DNA of 64,000 bases from Straminergon stramineum (Eukaryota > Streptophyta > Bryopsida > Hypnales > Calliergonaceae). The translations under genes and the position numbers were made by a program. Of the stretch, positions 1 to 8,749 are shown one piece after another (within the stretch, counting starts at the first letter, position 1; each line of letters begins with the position of its first letter). Below the pieces are notes generated by a model, which saw only the letters and a list, made by a program, of their open reading frames with translations, was not told the origin of the DNA and made no database searches. The stretch spans positions 24,490,001 to 24,554,000 of the forward strand of contig OY987267.1 in NCBI GenBank assembly GCA_963920665.1, read 5' to 3'.

Positions 1-96
1 CCATAATTATTTGGATGAAACATTCACTCACAATACTAGGTCGTCATATAGAATATGAATGTACAAGCACTCAAGAGTTAATCCTACATGATATTA

Positions 97-364
97 AGGT
101 AGGGTGCTCTAAAAGCGACCTTGCTTTATAACTGTTGCATTCAATAGTGCACCATCAATGTACAAAAGGTGTACACCTTTAGTGACCACTCTATTTCTAG
201 TTCAAAAATTTGTAAACAATTCCACAAAAATCCAAAAATTATGAAATGATTTGAGTTAGATGTCAATATCATTTTTCTTTCACCAAAAATTTATGGAAAG
301 AAGCCTAGCTCCTTATAATTGTCAATCAGCCCTTAAAGGGTCACCGTTTATGAGCAACCTACCT
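97..364 (+). mobile_element. TA-flanked MITE, AGGTAGG ends, copy 1
   Basis: The segment begins AGGTAGGGTGCTC after a TA and ends with CAACCTACCT before a TA, so it has short terminal inverted repeats and the TA flanks typical of Tc1/mariner-type MITEs. The internal piece near the right end (cagcccttaaa...ccgtttatgagc) recurs at 1744-1795 and, inverted, at 4640-4680. No coding capacity. Assignment to Tc1/mariner is inference from the TA flanks only; a TTA/TAA reading of the target is also possible. Confidence 0.6.
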
Positions 365-785
365 TAGTGGTTTTGTTTTTTCTAAAAGCAAATATTTTAT
401 TTTGAGTTTCCTTACCTTAGTACACTTTGACTTATGACTATTCTTCATGATGCAGAGTAATTTAAAATAAATAAAATTTATTGATAATCAAAGATGATGG
501 TTGAATTTTTTGTCAAGCCAAGATCCCCTAATTCTTGCCAAGCAACTCATCTTGTTAGTTGTTCTTTACAGACTAAGTTAAAGAAATGGGATAACTTACA
601 CCCACTTCCAGAGTTCCAAACGGACTCTTGCAAAGGTCACATGACCAAATTTATTTGACGAGGTTAGTAGCAAACTCAAGAGAAAGGCATCCTACTTGCT
701 TTTGTAATTTTTAGACACTCGAGTAATATATTACAAAATTTCAAAGTTAAGGACATTGAGTAGCCTATAGTACACAAACTTCAAA

Positions 786-1335
786 AATTGAGTCTATATG
801 TTTTGTTCAGTAGTTTTACTCTGTGTGCCATACATTGAAAATGAGTGGACAAAATCCAAATGAGCAAACATGAATGTTCTAGTATCTTGAGTATACTACA
901 ATCCTAAAAAAAAACTTGAAGCAAAAATCAATTATGGTTTGGAAGTAAATGAATTCCAAGCAAAGCACACACACAATTGATTCATTGGTTTCCATAATCA
1001 CTCCCAAATAGCCTATATTTTTTTTTTAACCAATATTAATTGGAATGAAATATGATTATCCTTAATGAATCAGAGACTTGAGATTTCACTTACTATCACA
1101 GATGATCTATATTTTGCGATTTGAAACGTTGTTGCATCCACTTTGCATAGATTTGAAGATATTTTCCCTATAATCACACAATTAATACAAATCATTTTAA
1201 TTCTTATTTAGCAACTAAAACTATTCTTTTCACCATTATCTTTTTGAATCTTAGATGTTTGTTTGGAAGGGCATTTCTTTAATATTAGAACATTTGTTTG
1301 GATTATAGGTGTTTTATTATGATATGACAACAATA
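786..1335 (+). repeat. Dispersed direct repeat, copy A (mate at 54433-55078)
   Basis: This stretch aligns along its length with 54433-55078 in the same orientation: both run from attgagtct...tttgtt through gccatac.ttgaaaatgagtg, tatggtttggaagt, gatgatctata and tacaaatcattttaatt to gatatgacaataa. The mate holds extra sequence around 54655-54800. No ORF or terminal repeat is evident, so this may be the interior of a larger old element whose ends are not recognisable. Confidence 0.75.
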
Positions 1336-1381
1336 ATTTGATACTAAAACCTTCAAAAGGGAGACAACCCACTAACTTATA

Positions 1382-1795
1382 AGATAGGAGGCTCCAAAAC
1401 CGCTCATGCATTAAGAATCACCCCTATAATTAGCTCTATTATGGACATAAAGTGGTTCTTAAATTCACCTTTGTAGGTAGTGAATGGATCAAGGAAAAGG
1501 GGATTATTTATTGCAAGAGCCAATCATTCTCTTTGCTTTCTCATATCTCTTTTCAAGTTGCAAGTCACAAACGGGTTATGGAAGATCTAGGGTCATAAAT
1601 AGGTGCCTACAACACAACTCCATTGAAAATTCAGAATTAATTCAATAATGCTTCGAAAAATATGAAATCACTTGTGTTACATTCCACATCTATTTTCCTT
1701 TGTCTGAAAAATGAGCTTAAAATATTCCCATCTAAGTGAAAACACATGAAAAAGGCAGACCAGCCTTAAACGAGTGGTTTTCGAGCCTCCTACCT
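1382..1795 (+). mobile_element. TA-flanked MITE, AGGTAGG ends, copy 2
   Basis: Left end AGATAGGAGGCTCCAAAACC after TA; right end GCCTCCTACCT before TA. The left end matches the end of the 38661-38986 copy (AGGTAGGAGGCTCGAAATCC). The right interior (aaaggcagaccagccttaaa) matches the reverse complement of 4650-4680. The element is longer than the roughly 330-bp copies and its middle is not shared, so it may be a composite. Confidence 0.6.
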
Positions 1796-1799
1796 TATT

Positions 1800-2057
1800 T
1801 ATTGAGCAGTCCATGGAGACCATGACGTTTGCAAGTAAAATTTTTGCAGACTTCCTTTCTTTTCAGTTGTCACTAACTTATGTTATGTGGGAGCTTGTGA
1901 CGGAGCTCTGAAGCTCAGAATAATTGTTTGTACTGAATTTCATCAGAATTGGTCAGCCTGAAGTGGGTTCCGGCTCACTCAGTCTTCCAAGATTTCCTCA
2001 GAAAAACTAAAAAGCTGTTACCACTCACTTCCCCCTCTAACTTCACTTCTACTGTAG
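1800..2057. other. Short stretch with nothing recognised
   Basis: Mixed-composition DNA between two MITEs. I see no repeat, ORF or RNA gene in it. Confidence 0.5.
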
Positions 2058-2061
2058 TTAA

Positions 2062-2202
2062 CCCTTATAGGACGCAGCCCCCATGATGAAGGTAGTCAGC
2101 AAAACTGCTCCAATTATTGAACCAATAGGTGCATTCTCTTTTTCTACAGTCAACAGTGAAGTCATCCATTGAACACAAAATGTCCAAGTCGACGTTTAAG
2201 GG
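2062..2202. mobile_element. Miniature TTAA element, 141 bp
   Basis: The segment lies exactly between TTAA at 2058-2061 and TTAA at 2203-2206. It starts CCCTTATAGGACG and its other end, read inward, is CCCTTAAACGTCG. That inner end resembles the end of the 222-bp element at 49452-49673 (CCCTTAAACATCG). It is therefore probably a very short internal-deletion derivative of the TTAA/CCC element group. It has no coding capacity. Confidence 0.6.
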
Positions 2203-2220
2203 TTAAGTTAACTGTTGACC

Positions 2221-2480
2221 CATGGTGCCCCCTCCCTGGGGTCAGGGTGATCTGACCCCTTGCTTGTCTCCCCAAAGTGATTTCAAGGATGCATGTAAAA
2301 AAACAGACCCCCTATTTTGTGCCTAATTGATTTATCCTCTACACCTCCTGAAGCTAATTTGGGGCATGTATGATTGCAAATATGAATTCAGAATTTGCAA
2401 ATTTTATCATACATGGCAAATTTTAAAAATTCAGTGTTTTTCCTCAAGGACAAGTGAAGGGGTCAGTTCACCCTCGCCCT
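2221..2480 (-). repeat. ATCCTCC-family MITE relative, copy 1
   Basis: Segments such as accccctattttgtgcc, gattgcaaatatgaattcagaa and cagtgtttttcctcaagg correspond to the reverse complement of 32164-32440 and to the interior of 24585-24848. The terminal inverted repeats seen at 24585-24848 are not preserved here; the edges are GC-rich (ccccctccctgggg). The limits are approximate. Confidence 0.5.
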
Positions 2481-2655
2481 CCCTGGGTTGGGTTGGGTAA
2501 GGGTAAGCTGTCATCGTCTTTGTCATTCCCCTGGGCAGCCAGAAGCCCAGAACTGAAAAGATTCTAAACAGATGATTACTACTTCTCTTGATATTAACTG
2601 AACTTATGCCAAAGAAGTAAGTTACTACAGCCAAATGGGTCACTCACACCCACTA

Positions 2656-2745
2656 CAGGGATAAAAAAAGAAAAAGAAAAGGAAAAAAACACTGAATGAA
2701 CCCCCCTTATTTTTTTCTTTTCCCTTTTCTTTTTCTTTTTTTCTT
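2656..2745. repeat. Purine/pyrimidine inverted repeat
   Basis: An A/G-only run (aaaaaaagaaaaagaaaagg and onward) near 2662-2688 is mirrored after a spacer of about 20 bp by the complementary T/C run (ccttttctttttctttttttc) near 2720-2745. The two can pair as a long AT-rich hairpin. This could be simple-sequence drift rather than an element. Confidence 0.6.
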
Positions 2746-2861
2746 TTTATCTTTCGACGTGAAAAAGCTAATGACTGAGTGGCCCCTTCTAGGCGATAGA
2801 TCCAGAAGTTGAAAAATTGTCAAAATGTCACACTATTTTGGGCTTCCCAGGTATGTTACCA

Positions 2862-3192
2862 AGGTAGGAGGTCCATAAAGCACCCATCTAAGAGCTGAAA
2901 CTGAATTTGGGGGAGGTGAAACTTATTGAAATATTTTTCAGTAAATTTTCCTTGAAAGACAAGAGGAATTGACATCTAACCTAAGTCGTTTCATATTTTT
3001 TGGAGCTTTGTAGAATTAGTTATGAATTTTTGAAGTCGAAATGGCATAGGGCTCTAAAACCGCACACCTCCTCAAATGTACAGTGTTGGTACATCCCTAT
3101 AAAGATGGAAAAAAACCCATGTACTAACTCTTTACATTTGAAGATGTGTGTGGGTTTTTTTTGAGCCTGTACAGATTTCAAGCTTCCTACCT
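2862..3192 (+). mobile_element. TA-flanked MITE, AGGTAGG ends, copy 3 (331 bp)
   Basis: Left end AGGTAGGAGGTCCATAAAGC and right end AGCTTCCTACCT are followed on the right by TA; the left flank is CA where TA would be expected. It is collinear, in opposite orientation, with the 326-bp copy at 38661-38986 along its whole length (for example aatttgggggaggtgaaac, ttggagctttgtagaatta, ctctaaaaccgcacacctcc). Near its right end the tgtacatttgagg motif is inverted and repeated, forming an imperfect hairpin. Confidence 0.8.
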
Positions 3193-3238
3193 TAACATCT
3201 GCCAATTCTCAAGGATGATGGTCACTAACTTATGTTAA

Positions 3239-3420
3239 CCCCTAAATGTCCAAGGCACCAAAATCTGGTATTTGCAAGACTTTGAAGTTAAATAAAACCT
3301 AATCAAGTTGCTATTATTAGTTGTTTGTATTTTTGAAAAGCTCTTTCTGAAGTCTAGTTTAAGTATCAAAAATTCAATCTTGAAAATGATTGTTTATGAT
3401 TTTTCTATTGATGCTCACTA
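3239..3420 (+). mobile_element. Left end of a second-family TTAA element
   Basis: TTAA at 3235-3238 is followed by CCCCTAAATGTCCAAGGCAC and then ctttgaagttaaataaaacc. This matches the left end of the element at 33315-35019, which is interrupted there by another insertion, so this copy also serves as an uninterrupted reference. No right end is seen; similarity fades near 3420 (tgtttatgatttttctatt). Confidence 0.6.
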
Positions 3421-3601
3421 ATGTCACATTGCTACTTTAGAAATTTGACTAAGTTATTTGAGTGGTGGGATTGGCATGAGGAGATTTCCATGATTGGGCT
3501 CACTTGGCCACGTAATAATAAGGTAAGCTTTAACTCTCTCCCACCACTCGCACGCCACTTGCCACTTGTGCCGCTCATTGGTAACTTAAACTTAGGGCAT
3601 A

Positions 3602-3866
3602 GGATCCATTTCCAACCACTTAAGCAATTATGCATATATGGAGCTTGGGTTTCTCAAGTGGGGAAATTTTTCCCTTGTACATAAATAGAGTTTGGAAGGA
3701 TTCCATAATTTTTCAAAATTTTATTTCTCCTAAACATAATTCCTGTGAACTTTTTAGCTCAAGATTATGTTTGATCCATATTGGTCATATAGACCTTCCT
3801 ATTTCTGACTAAGGCCTGATTGCCAAATCGACTAAGGGTTGTTTGCAATATTGAGGGTCTTGTAGT
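3602..3866 (+). repeat. Dispersed repeat D, copy 1 (interrupted)
   Basis: The stretch from ggatccatttccaaccactt through gtggggaaatttttccctt and aatagagtttggaagg to ttgagggtcttgtag recurs at 24432-24584 plus 24880-24950 and, more diverged, at 37383-37700. Its continuation (ccaatcataatgtgccacaac) lies at 4214-4260, because a TTAA-type half element is inserted between. Confidence 0.6.
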
Positions 3867-4198
3867 CTTGTAGATTCTCAACTCAACTACTTAACATAAA
3901 TAAGTAGAAATTCAAAATCCGTAGTGCAAAAAAATTGAACTAAAAAGATTCAAAGCCAAAAACTCTAGTCAAGCGAGATGCAAAAAAACTTGTTTTCTTC
4001 ACTTTAAATGCATATATCTTGCAATCTGCATGGTCAAAGTTTTTGAAATTTCTTCCATGTATTCATATACTAGTCAAGTATAAGATCTTACGGTTGGATA
4101 TGCGAAAAAGAACAATTTTTAATGTTCTTTTCTCTTCGCAATAGAAATGACAATTTTGAGTGTTTTTTGATAAGAAAATTACATAGGTCCTTTAGGGG
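3867..4198 (+). mobile_element. Solo right half of a TTAA element
   Basis: The right end is intact (ggtcctttagggg at 4186-4198, then TTGA). The inner part carries the module shared by all members (catatatcttgcaatctgca at 4011-4030 and tcttacggtt). No left end exists. Instead a 15-bp flank copy (ttgagggtcttgtag, 3851-3865) precedes it and is repeated after it (4199-4213). The paralogous unoccupied site at 24882-24897 has this flank once. The half element probably arose by incomplete gap repair. Confidence 0.6.
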
Positions 4199-4329
4199 TT
4201 GAGGGTCTTGTAGCCAATCATAATGTGCCACAACTACACCGAGAATTGTGCCATAATAAATCACTGCTCAATAGTACTTGAACAAAAAGAAACCAATCTA
4301 CAGGGTGAAAATGGGGGGATCGAAAAGGG

Positions 4330-4550
4330 GTCGGCTACTGTATGTACTTTCACTCTTGCAATGAAATTTCGTTTCAATTGTCCCCGGTTCATTTCTTGTT
4401 TACTGGGTTGGTGCTGGTGCTAGGTCTTTAGTTCTCCGGAAATGTAAAAATGTTTTGCTGGGGTTTCGGCCTCTGGTTCACTGTACTGTTTCCCTTTTGC
4501 AATGGAAATTGTCCATGTGTTTAAAATAAAATTAAAAAAAAAATTCGTTT
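4330..4550 (+). mobile_element. Retroposon-like 3' tails (two in tandem)
   Basis: Two short blocks end in gcaatgaaatttcgtttcaa (about 4358) and gcaatggaaattgtccatg (about 4500); the second runs into aaaataaaattaaaaaaaaa. The tail motif TGCAATGAAATTTCGTTTC recurs at 22043 and, inverted, near 5360, 23020 and 25360. An A-rich 3' end and repeated isolated tails suggest 5'-truncated LINE or SINE copies. No reverse transcriptase is visible, so the class is inference. Confidence 0.35.
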
Positions 4551-4633
4551 CCATTTAGTCAACAACAAAAATGAAAAAGAAGAAGTTAAGCTTTCACTTA
4601 ATGTTCTGTACAGGAAATGAAACACACTCATAT

Positions 4634-4950
4634 AGGTAGTCTGCTCATAAACCGTGCGTTTAAGGGCTGGTCGGCCTTTTCGATGGTTCTTCGATGCACG
4701 AAAATATTTTTCCTTATTTTTCACTCAAAGAAAAATTGATGTGGAATCTAACCCAAGTGGTTTCATATTTTTCGGAGCAGTTTTGAATTACTTATGAATT
4801 TTTAAAGAATTCTGCCATAGGTATCTATTTTTTGATCATAGGCCTTACAAAATCCACACATGTGTCGTCTGAAAAAAGATATTGCTTCACCAAAAACAAG
4901 CACAACAACATGTAGAAAGTAATAGACAGGGTTCCAAAATGCGACCTTTA
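4634..4950 (-). mobile_element. TA-flanked MITE, degenerate copy 4
   Basis: It starts with AGGTAGTCTGCTCATAAACC after ATAT and contains the family core (ctaacccaagtggtttcata, cggagcagttttgaatta). Near 4650-4680 it carries, inverted, the block found at the right end of the 97-364 and 1382-1795 copies. The far end is eroded; the limit is an estimate. Confidence 0.5.
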
Positions 4951-4960
4951 CTAAACTAAA

Positions 4961-5262
4961 CTCCTGAAGGACCAAGGCCTATTTTTTGACAAAAATCACT
5001 TGAAATTGTCATTTCTGCTGTGTTCTTTTAAGAAAGAAAAAAAAATCAAAAATCAAAAATCAAAAATCAAACCGTAGGATCTTGTACAATATTTGTATGA
5101 GATCATGTGGTAAAATTTTTATCAAGTTTGACCGTACAGATTGAAATATATTAGCATTCGAAGTTGGGGGAGAAAAGTTTTTTTGAACACAAGTAAACAT
5201 TTCAGAAATGGACTCACCTTGGCTCTTATTCCATCCACTAACAAAGTATAAAGGAACGTTTA
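4961..5262 (+). mobile_element. Left half of a TTAA element
   Basis: CTCCTGAAGGACCAAGGCC corresponds to the canonical left end CCCCTAAAGGACCAAGG and is preceded by TAAA. The shared inner module follows in order: accgtaggatcttgtaca, tttgaccgtacagattgaaa and a gttggggg-agaaaag stretch. It includes a short (caaaaat)n array at 5045-5070. The right end is missing. Confidence 0.6.
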
Positions 5263-5334
5263 ACAAATTTTAAACCGCTCTGACACATTTACAAAACATT
5301 CAATGCTTTACACATTTTCATTTTACAACTTGTT

Positions 5335-5480
5335 AATGTCCATTTCTTTTCTTTTTTGACACAAATGAAACGGAATTTCATTGCAGGGGATAAAAATACA
5401 AAGCCACCAGCCACGCGTGGCCTGGTGGGACAAACCCAACCCAAACCCACAACCCAGCAAACACACAAGACAGACTGTTA
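5335..5480 (-). mobile_element. Retroposon-like 3' end, inverted
   Basis: On the minus strand the segment reads from a GC-rich part (ccaccaggccacgcgtggc) through tttgtatttttatcccc into tgcaatgaaattccgtttca and a pyrimidine-rich end. The same order occurs inverted at 23001-23110 and 25335-25440. Repeated 3' pieces without 5' parts fit truncated LINE/SINE copies, though I see no coding region. Confidence 0.4.
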
Positions 5481-5546
5481 ATGTCCATTTCAGAACCTGG
5501 CTAGGGACAGTCTTTAGAAGACGCGCGGATTTAGAGCAGACTACCA

Positions 5547-5568
5547 TAACTTAACATATGTTAAGTTA
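5547..5568. repeat. Perfect 22-bp palindrome
   Basis: The sequence is its own reverse complement, centred on cata|tatg and built from ttaac/gttaa steps. Related gttaacttaac strings occur at 5661, 5820 and 2203. No function can be assigned. Confidence 0.7.
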
Positions 5569-5579
5569 AGATACCAAGT

Positions 5580-5998
5580 TGCTTGTTACACTAATCAATC
5601 AATCAATCACAATAATCACTATATTAATCAGCAGTGGATAATCTCATTAGCATCACAGGTTAGTTAACTTAGTTAGTTAGATTTTTTCTAATTAATGGTA
5701 ATTGACTTCTGACTCTGACCCTTTTTATTCTTCACTTTCTGCTGTTGTCCAGGTGATCAAGCATGTGCAATAATGCAAATCACGCATCTGATGGAGCCAC
5801 TCCGGTCCATAACCCAAGGTTAACTTAACTTATCAGTTGACTTAATCAGCCTTGGGTTTTTTGGAAAATGGAAACAATCAGCCTTTGATTTGTGTATACA
5901 AAAACATAAACAAAACTAAAACAAGAAAAAGCAAAGAAAACAATCAGCCTTGGTTTGGTAACAGGAACAGTGATCAAATAAAATAAACCGCACTAACT
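5580..5998. other. Intergenic, nothing recognised
   Basis: It contains a short (aatc)n run near 5597-5609 and gttag/ttaac-rich sequence. I see no gene or element end. Confidence 0.5.
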
Positions 5999-6000
5999 TA

Positions 6001-6378
6001 ATTGAGGGAGGAGCCATCCCCAAAGCTCCCATTGCAGAACTGGAAATGAATTTAGGGTAGGCTAGACTTCTTCAAATAGTTTTCAGTAAATTTTCTTTGA
6101 AAGACATTCAAATGAAATTGGAATCAAACGCAAGTTGTTTCATAATTTTTGGAGCTTTGTGGAATTAGTTATAAATTTCTGAAGTTGGAACATAGTGGTC
6201 ACTAAAAAGCGTCTACCTCCTAAAATGTATCCTATTTGTACATTGATGGGGAAATGAGAAAAAAAAAAGTACATTGTTTGTACATTGATAGAGAAATGAA
6301 AAAGCAAAATATACAAATATTATATATTTTAGGAAGTGGACACTTTTAGAGTTGGACTGCTTCATGGACCTCCTACCT
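6001..6378 (+). mobile_element. TA-flanked MITE, copy 5
   Basis: The right end is well kept (GACCTCCTACCT then TA at 6379-6380); the left end is altered (ATTGAGGGAGGAGCC after TA). The core is collinear with 2862-3192 (ttttcagtaaattttctttg, ttggagctttgtggaatta). A tgtacattga block is repeated around 6237 and 6280. Confidence 0.6.
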
Positions 6379-6379
6379 T

Positions 6380-7291
6380 ATTTTGTGCTATTAAACAAGA
6401 AAATGATCACAATTAACCTCAACAAAGTCCATTGAATATAGATGGCATCCTTTCACTAGGCAATGGTTAGCTTTGGGTATCACTTGTTGGATACACTAAT
6501 TAGGTGATTTTTGTTTAAAACCTCCAAAATTTGTTTAATTTGCTCATTTTGCTCAATGAAGAAGAACCTAAAATGAAAAAAAAAATTCTTGCACCTCAAC
6601 AAGAACAAAATGTATATTCCTAATTTAATTTTTAAAAACTTGGATCTATTGATAGAGGTGAGGAAAAACACTAAATTTTGAGATTTACAAGCATTAGAGT
6701 GCACAATTTATTAAATTTTTATTCATAAAATTAATTATTTTACATATCGGACCACTCTATATAAGTCATATCCAAAAATAATACTAAAAATAAAACTATT
6801 TGATATCCCAAATGCTTGTTATTGAGGATAATAGGTATATAGGACAAAATTTACTTTTTCAACTAAAAAATTCATTAAAAATCCTTAAAATTCTTTGATT
6901 GTGATGAATTTTTATTTATACATTAGCAATGTAGGCAATTGAAACTACAATTTGTTAAATCAAAATTTATTATATTTAAAAGATGGATCCATCTAATATA
7001 GTGGAATGGATTGACATTGTAGTTGAGACAACATTTTTGGGTACCCCAAAGCTAACCATTGCCCCATTTGATGAAGAAAGACATGTTCTTTTTTCATAAA
7101 ACAAGGTTGCAATAGGATCAGGCCATTATAGTAGATGCATCCATTCCCAACCCTTTCTCCAATTTTTCCCTCATGTATTGATGGAGTACATTCTAGAAAA
7201 CAAATGTAGAACTTTGGTACAAAAGGGAGGAATATATAAGTATGTGGACATAGTTACATCATATAACTTAAAAGTACAAGTTCTCTAATAT
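6380..7291. other. AT-rich intergenic DNA, nothing recognised
   Basis: Strongly AT-rich with frequent stops in all frames. The block ctaggcaatggttagctttggg near 6457 has a partial inverted echo at 7048-7062 (caaagctaaccattgcc). The two could therefore be eroded ends of an element of about 600 bp, but nothing else supports that. Confidence 0.45.
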
Positions 7292-7931
7292 GAAATAACT
7301 AGAGTTTGAATGTCAATTAACTTGAGGTTATATCAATTATCTTGAAAATAATAGGTTTGCTTTGAGAAATAACCTAAAGTTGAATGCTCGGTAACTTGAA
7401 AGTATAAATTTGTTAGGAAAATAGTTTGAGGTTGAATGTTGGTTTAATTGAGGTTGAACATCAATTTACTACAAGTTATATTTAGGTAACTTGAAAGTAC
7501 AGGTTTGCCATAAGAAATAACTTGAGGTTGAATATTAGTTTATTTGAGGTTAAGTCAAGTAATAGAAAATGACACATGTTTGTTATGAGAAATAACTCAA
7601 GGTTGAATGTCAATTTACTTGAGGTTAGGTCATGTTACTTCAAAAGTATAAGTTTGCTATGAGAAATATTGAAATAACCCAAGGTTGAATGTTAGGTAAT
7701 GTGAAAGTATAGATTTGCTAGGAGAAATAACCTAACGTTGAATATTAGTTTACTATAGGTTATGTCAGCTAACTTGAAAAATATAAAGATAGGTTCATTG
7801 TAAGAAATAACTTGAGGTTAAATGTTAGTTTACTTACGGTTACATTAGGTAACTTGAACAATATAGGTTCACTATGAGAAATAACTTGGAGTTATGTCAG
7901 GTAACTTTGATGGTATAGGCTTGTTATAAGA
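7292..7931 (+). repeat. Degenerate minisatellite, unit of about 85 bp
   Basis: About eight imperfect copies of a unit reading roughly gagaaataacttgaggttga, atgttagtttacttgaggtt, atgtcaggtaacttgaaa, gtataggtttgctat. Anchor words gaaataac and aggttgaat recur at regular spacing. Individual units vary in length by internal gain or loss. There is no coding sense. Confidence 0.85.
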
Positions 7932-8229
7932 ATGAAAATCATCCCTCGCTTTTGTGTCTGGGCATATTATTTCTCATGACCAAGACTCTACTATCACCTT
8001 GCTCCCTAGTCCATTGTAGCCATTCAAACCATTTCAGTGAAACTGTAATGTAATGTAATCAGTGTTTCACAGTGCAGAAATTGTGACGTCCGAGTGCACA
8101 AACCTCCAAAGCGAAGACTAACTTTAAAGGTCCACAAGACCACAACTCCACATCATTCTCCGGTTCAGTTCCATGGAAAAGGATCTTCCGCCAGAGTCCG
8201 CCATTTCAGTAATCCAACTTAGTTCAACA

Positions 8230-8463
8230 CTAATTCAAAATAAAACAATATTTTAAAATCGGCAGACCCAAAAGCCTCCCAACCCAGCCAGAGAACATCC
8301 TGATCACCGTCAGGACCAAGAGAAACCGACTCTGACCCGTCTTTACGACGTCAGGCTTGCCATAGGCCCGTAATTTGCTAGTAACTCGAGAAAGGTCATT
8401 GATATAAGCTGAATGATCTGTAAGTTGTTTGACTGAGTGAGTGGGAGAGCAAACTGGGTCCAC
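8230..8463 (-). other. Weak gene-like ORF, unidentified
   Basis: A stop-free minus-strand stretch of 77 codons lies in DNA that is less AT-rich than its surroundings. It has no ATG at its upstream edge (the first usable codon is GTG), so if real it is an internal exon. The peptide (with SRVTSKLRAYGKPDVVK) matches no family I recognise. It may be chance; I list it because this region is the first low-copy DNA in the window. Confidence 0.15.
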
Positions 8464-8607
8464 ATATTACGTTAGCAGACTCCGTGATCACTTCAACCTT
8501 GACGCAGACGCGGCCACGACGCAGACTTCAAGGCGATGGGGACGGAGATACGGACTTGATTGCACAATAGCTTGAGATTCAAGTTAAAGCTCAGGCAATA
8601 CAGACAG

Positions 8608-8632
8608 ATCGACAGACAGACAGACAGACAGT
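8608..8632 (+). repeat. (GACA)n microsatellite
   Basis: Five to six tandem GACA units just upstream of the small ORF at 8651. Confidence 0.85.
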
Positions 8633-8650
8633 GCGCGGCATCATTCCGAA

Positions 8651-8749
8651 ATGGACCACGAGAGTTTCATGGTCACAAGGAGCATTGAAGACGTGCTCTC
8701 AGTATTGAGCAAGCTAGCTAGCAGCAAGCTCATCACCAAGTTCAGTTAG
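8651..8749 (+). CDS. Small ORF of 32 codons, function unknown
   Basis: ATG to TAG encodes a 32-residue peptide beginning MDHESFMVTRSIEDVLSVLS, with an amphipathic leucine/valine-rich centre (residues 12-29) and mostly G/C-ending codons in otherwise AT-leaning DNA. It follows a GACA microsatellite, as 5' untranslated sequence sometimes does. No homologue is recognised. It could be a small peptide gene, an upstream ORF, or the start of a first exon. Length alone does not exclude chance. Confidence 0.25.
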   Translation: MDHESFMVTRSIEDVLSVLSKLASSKLITKFS

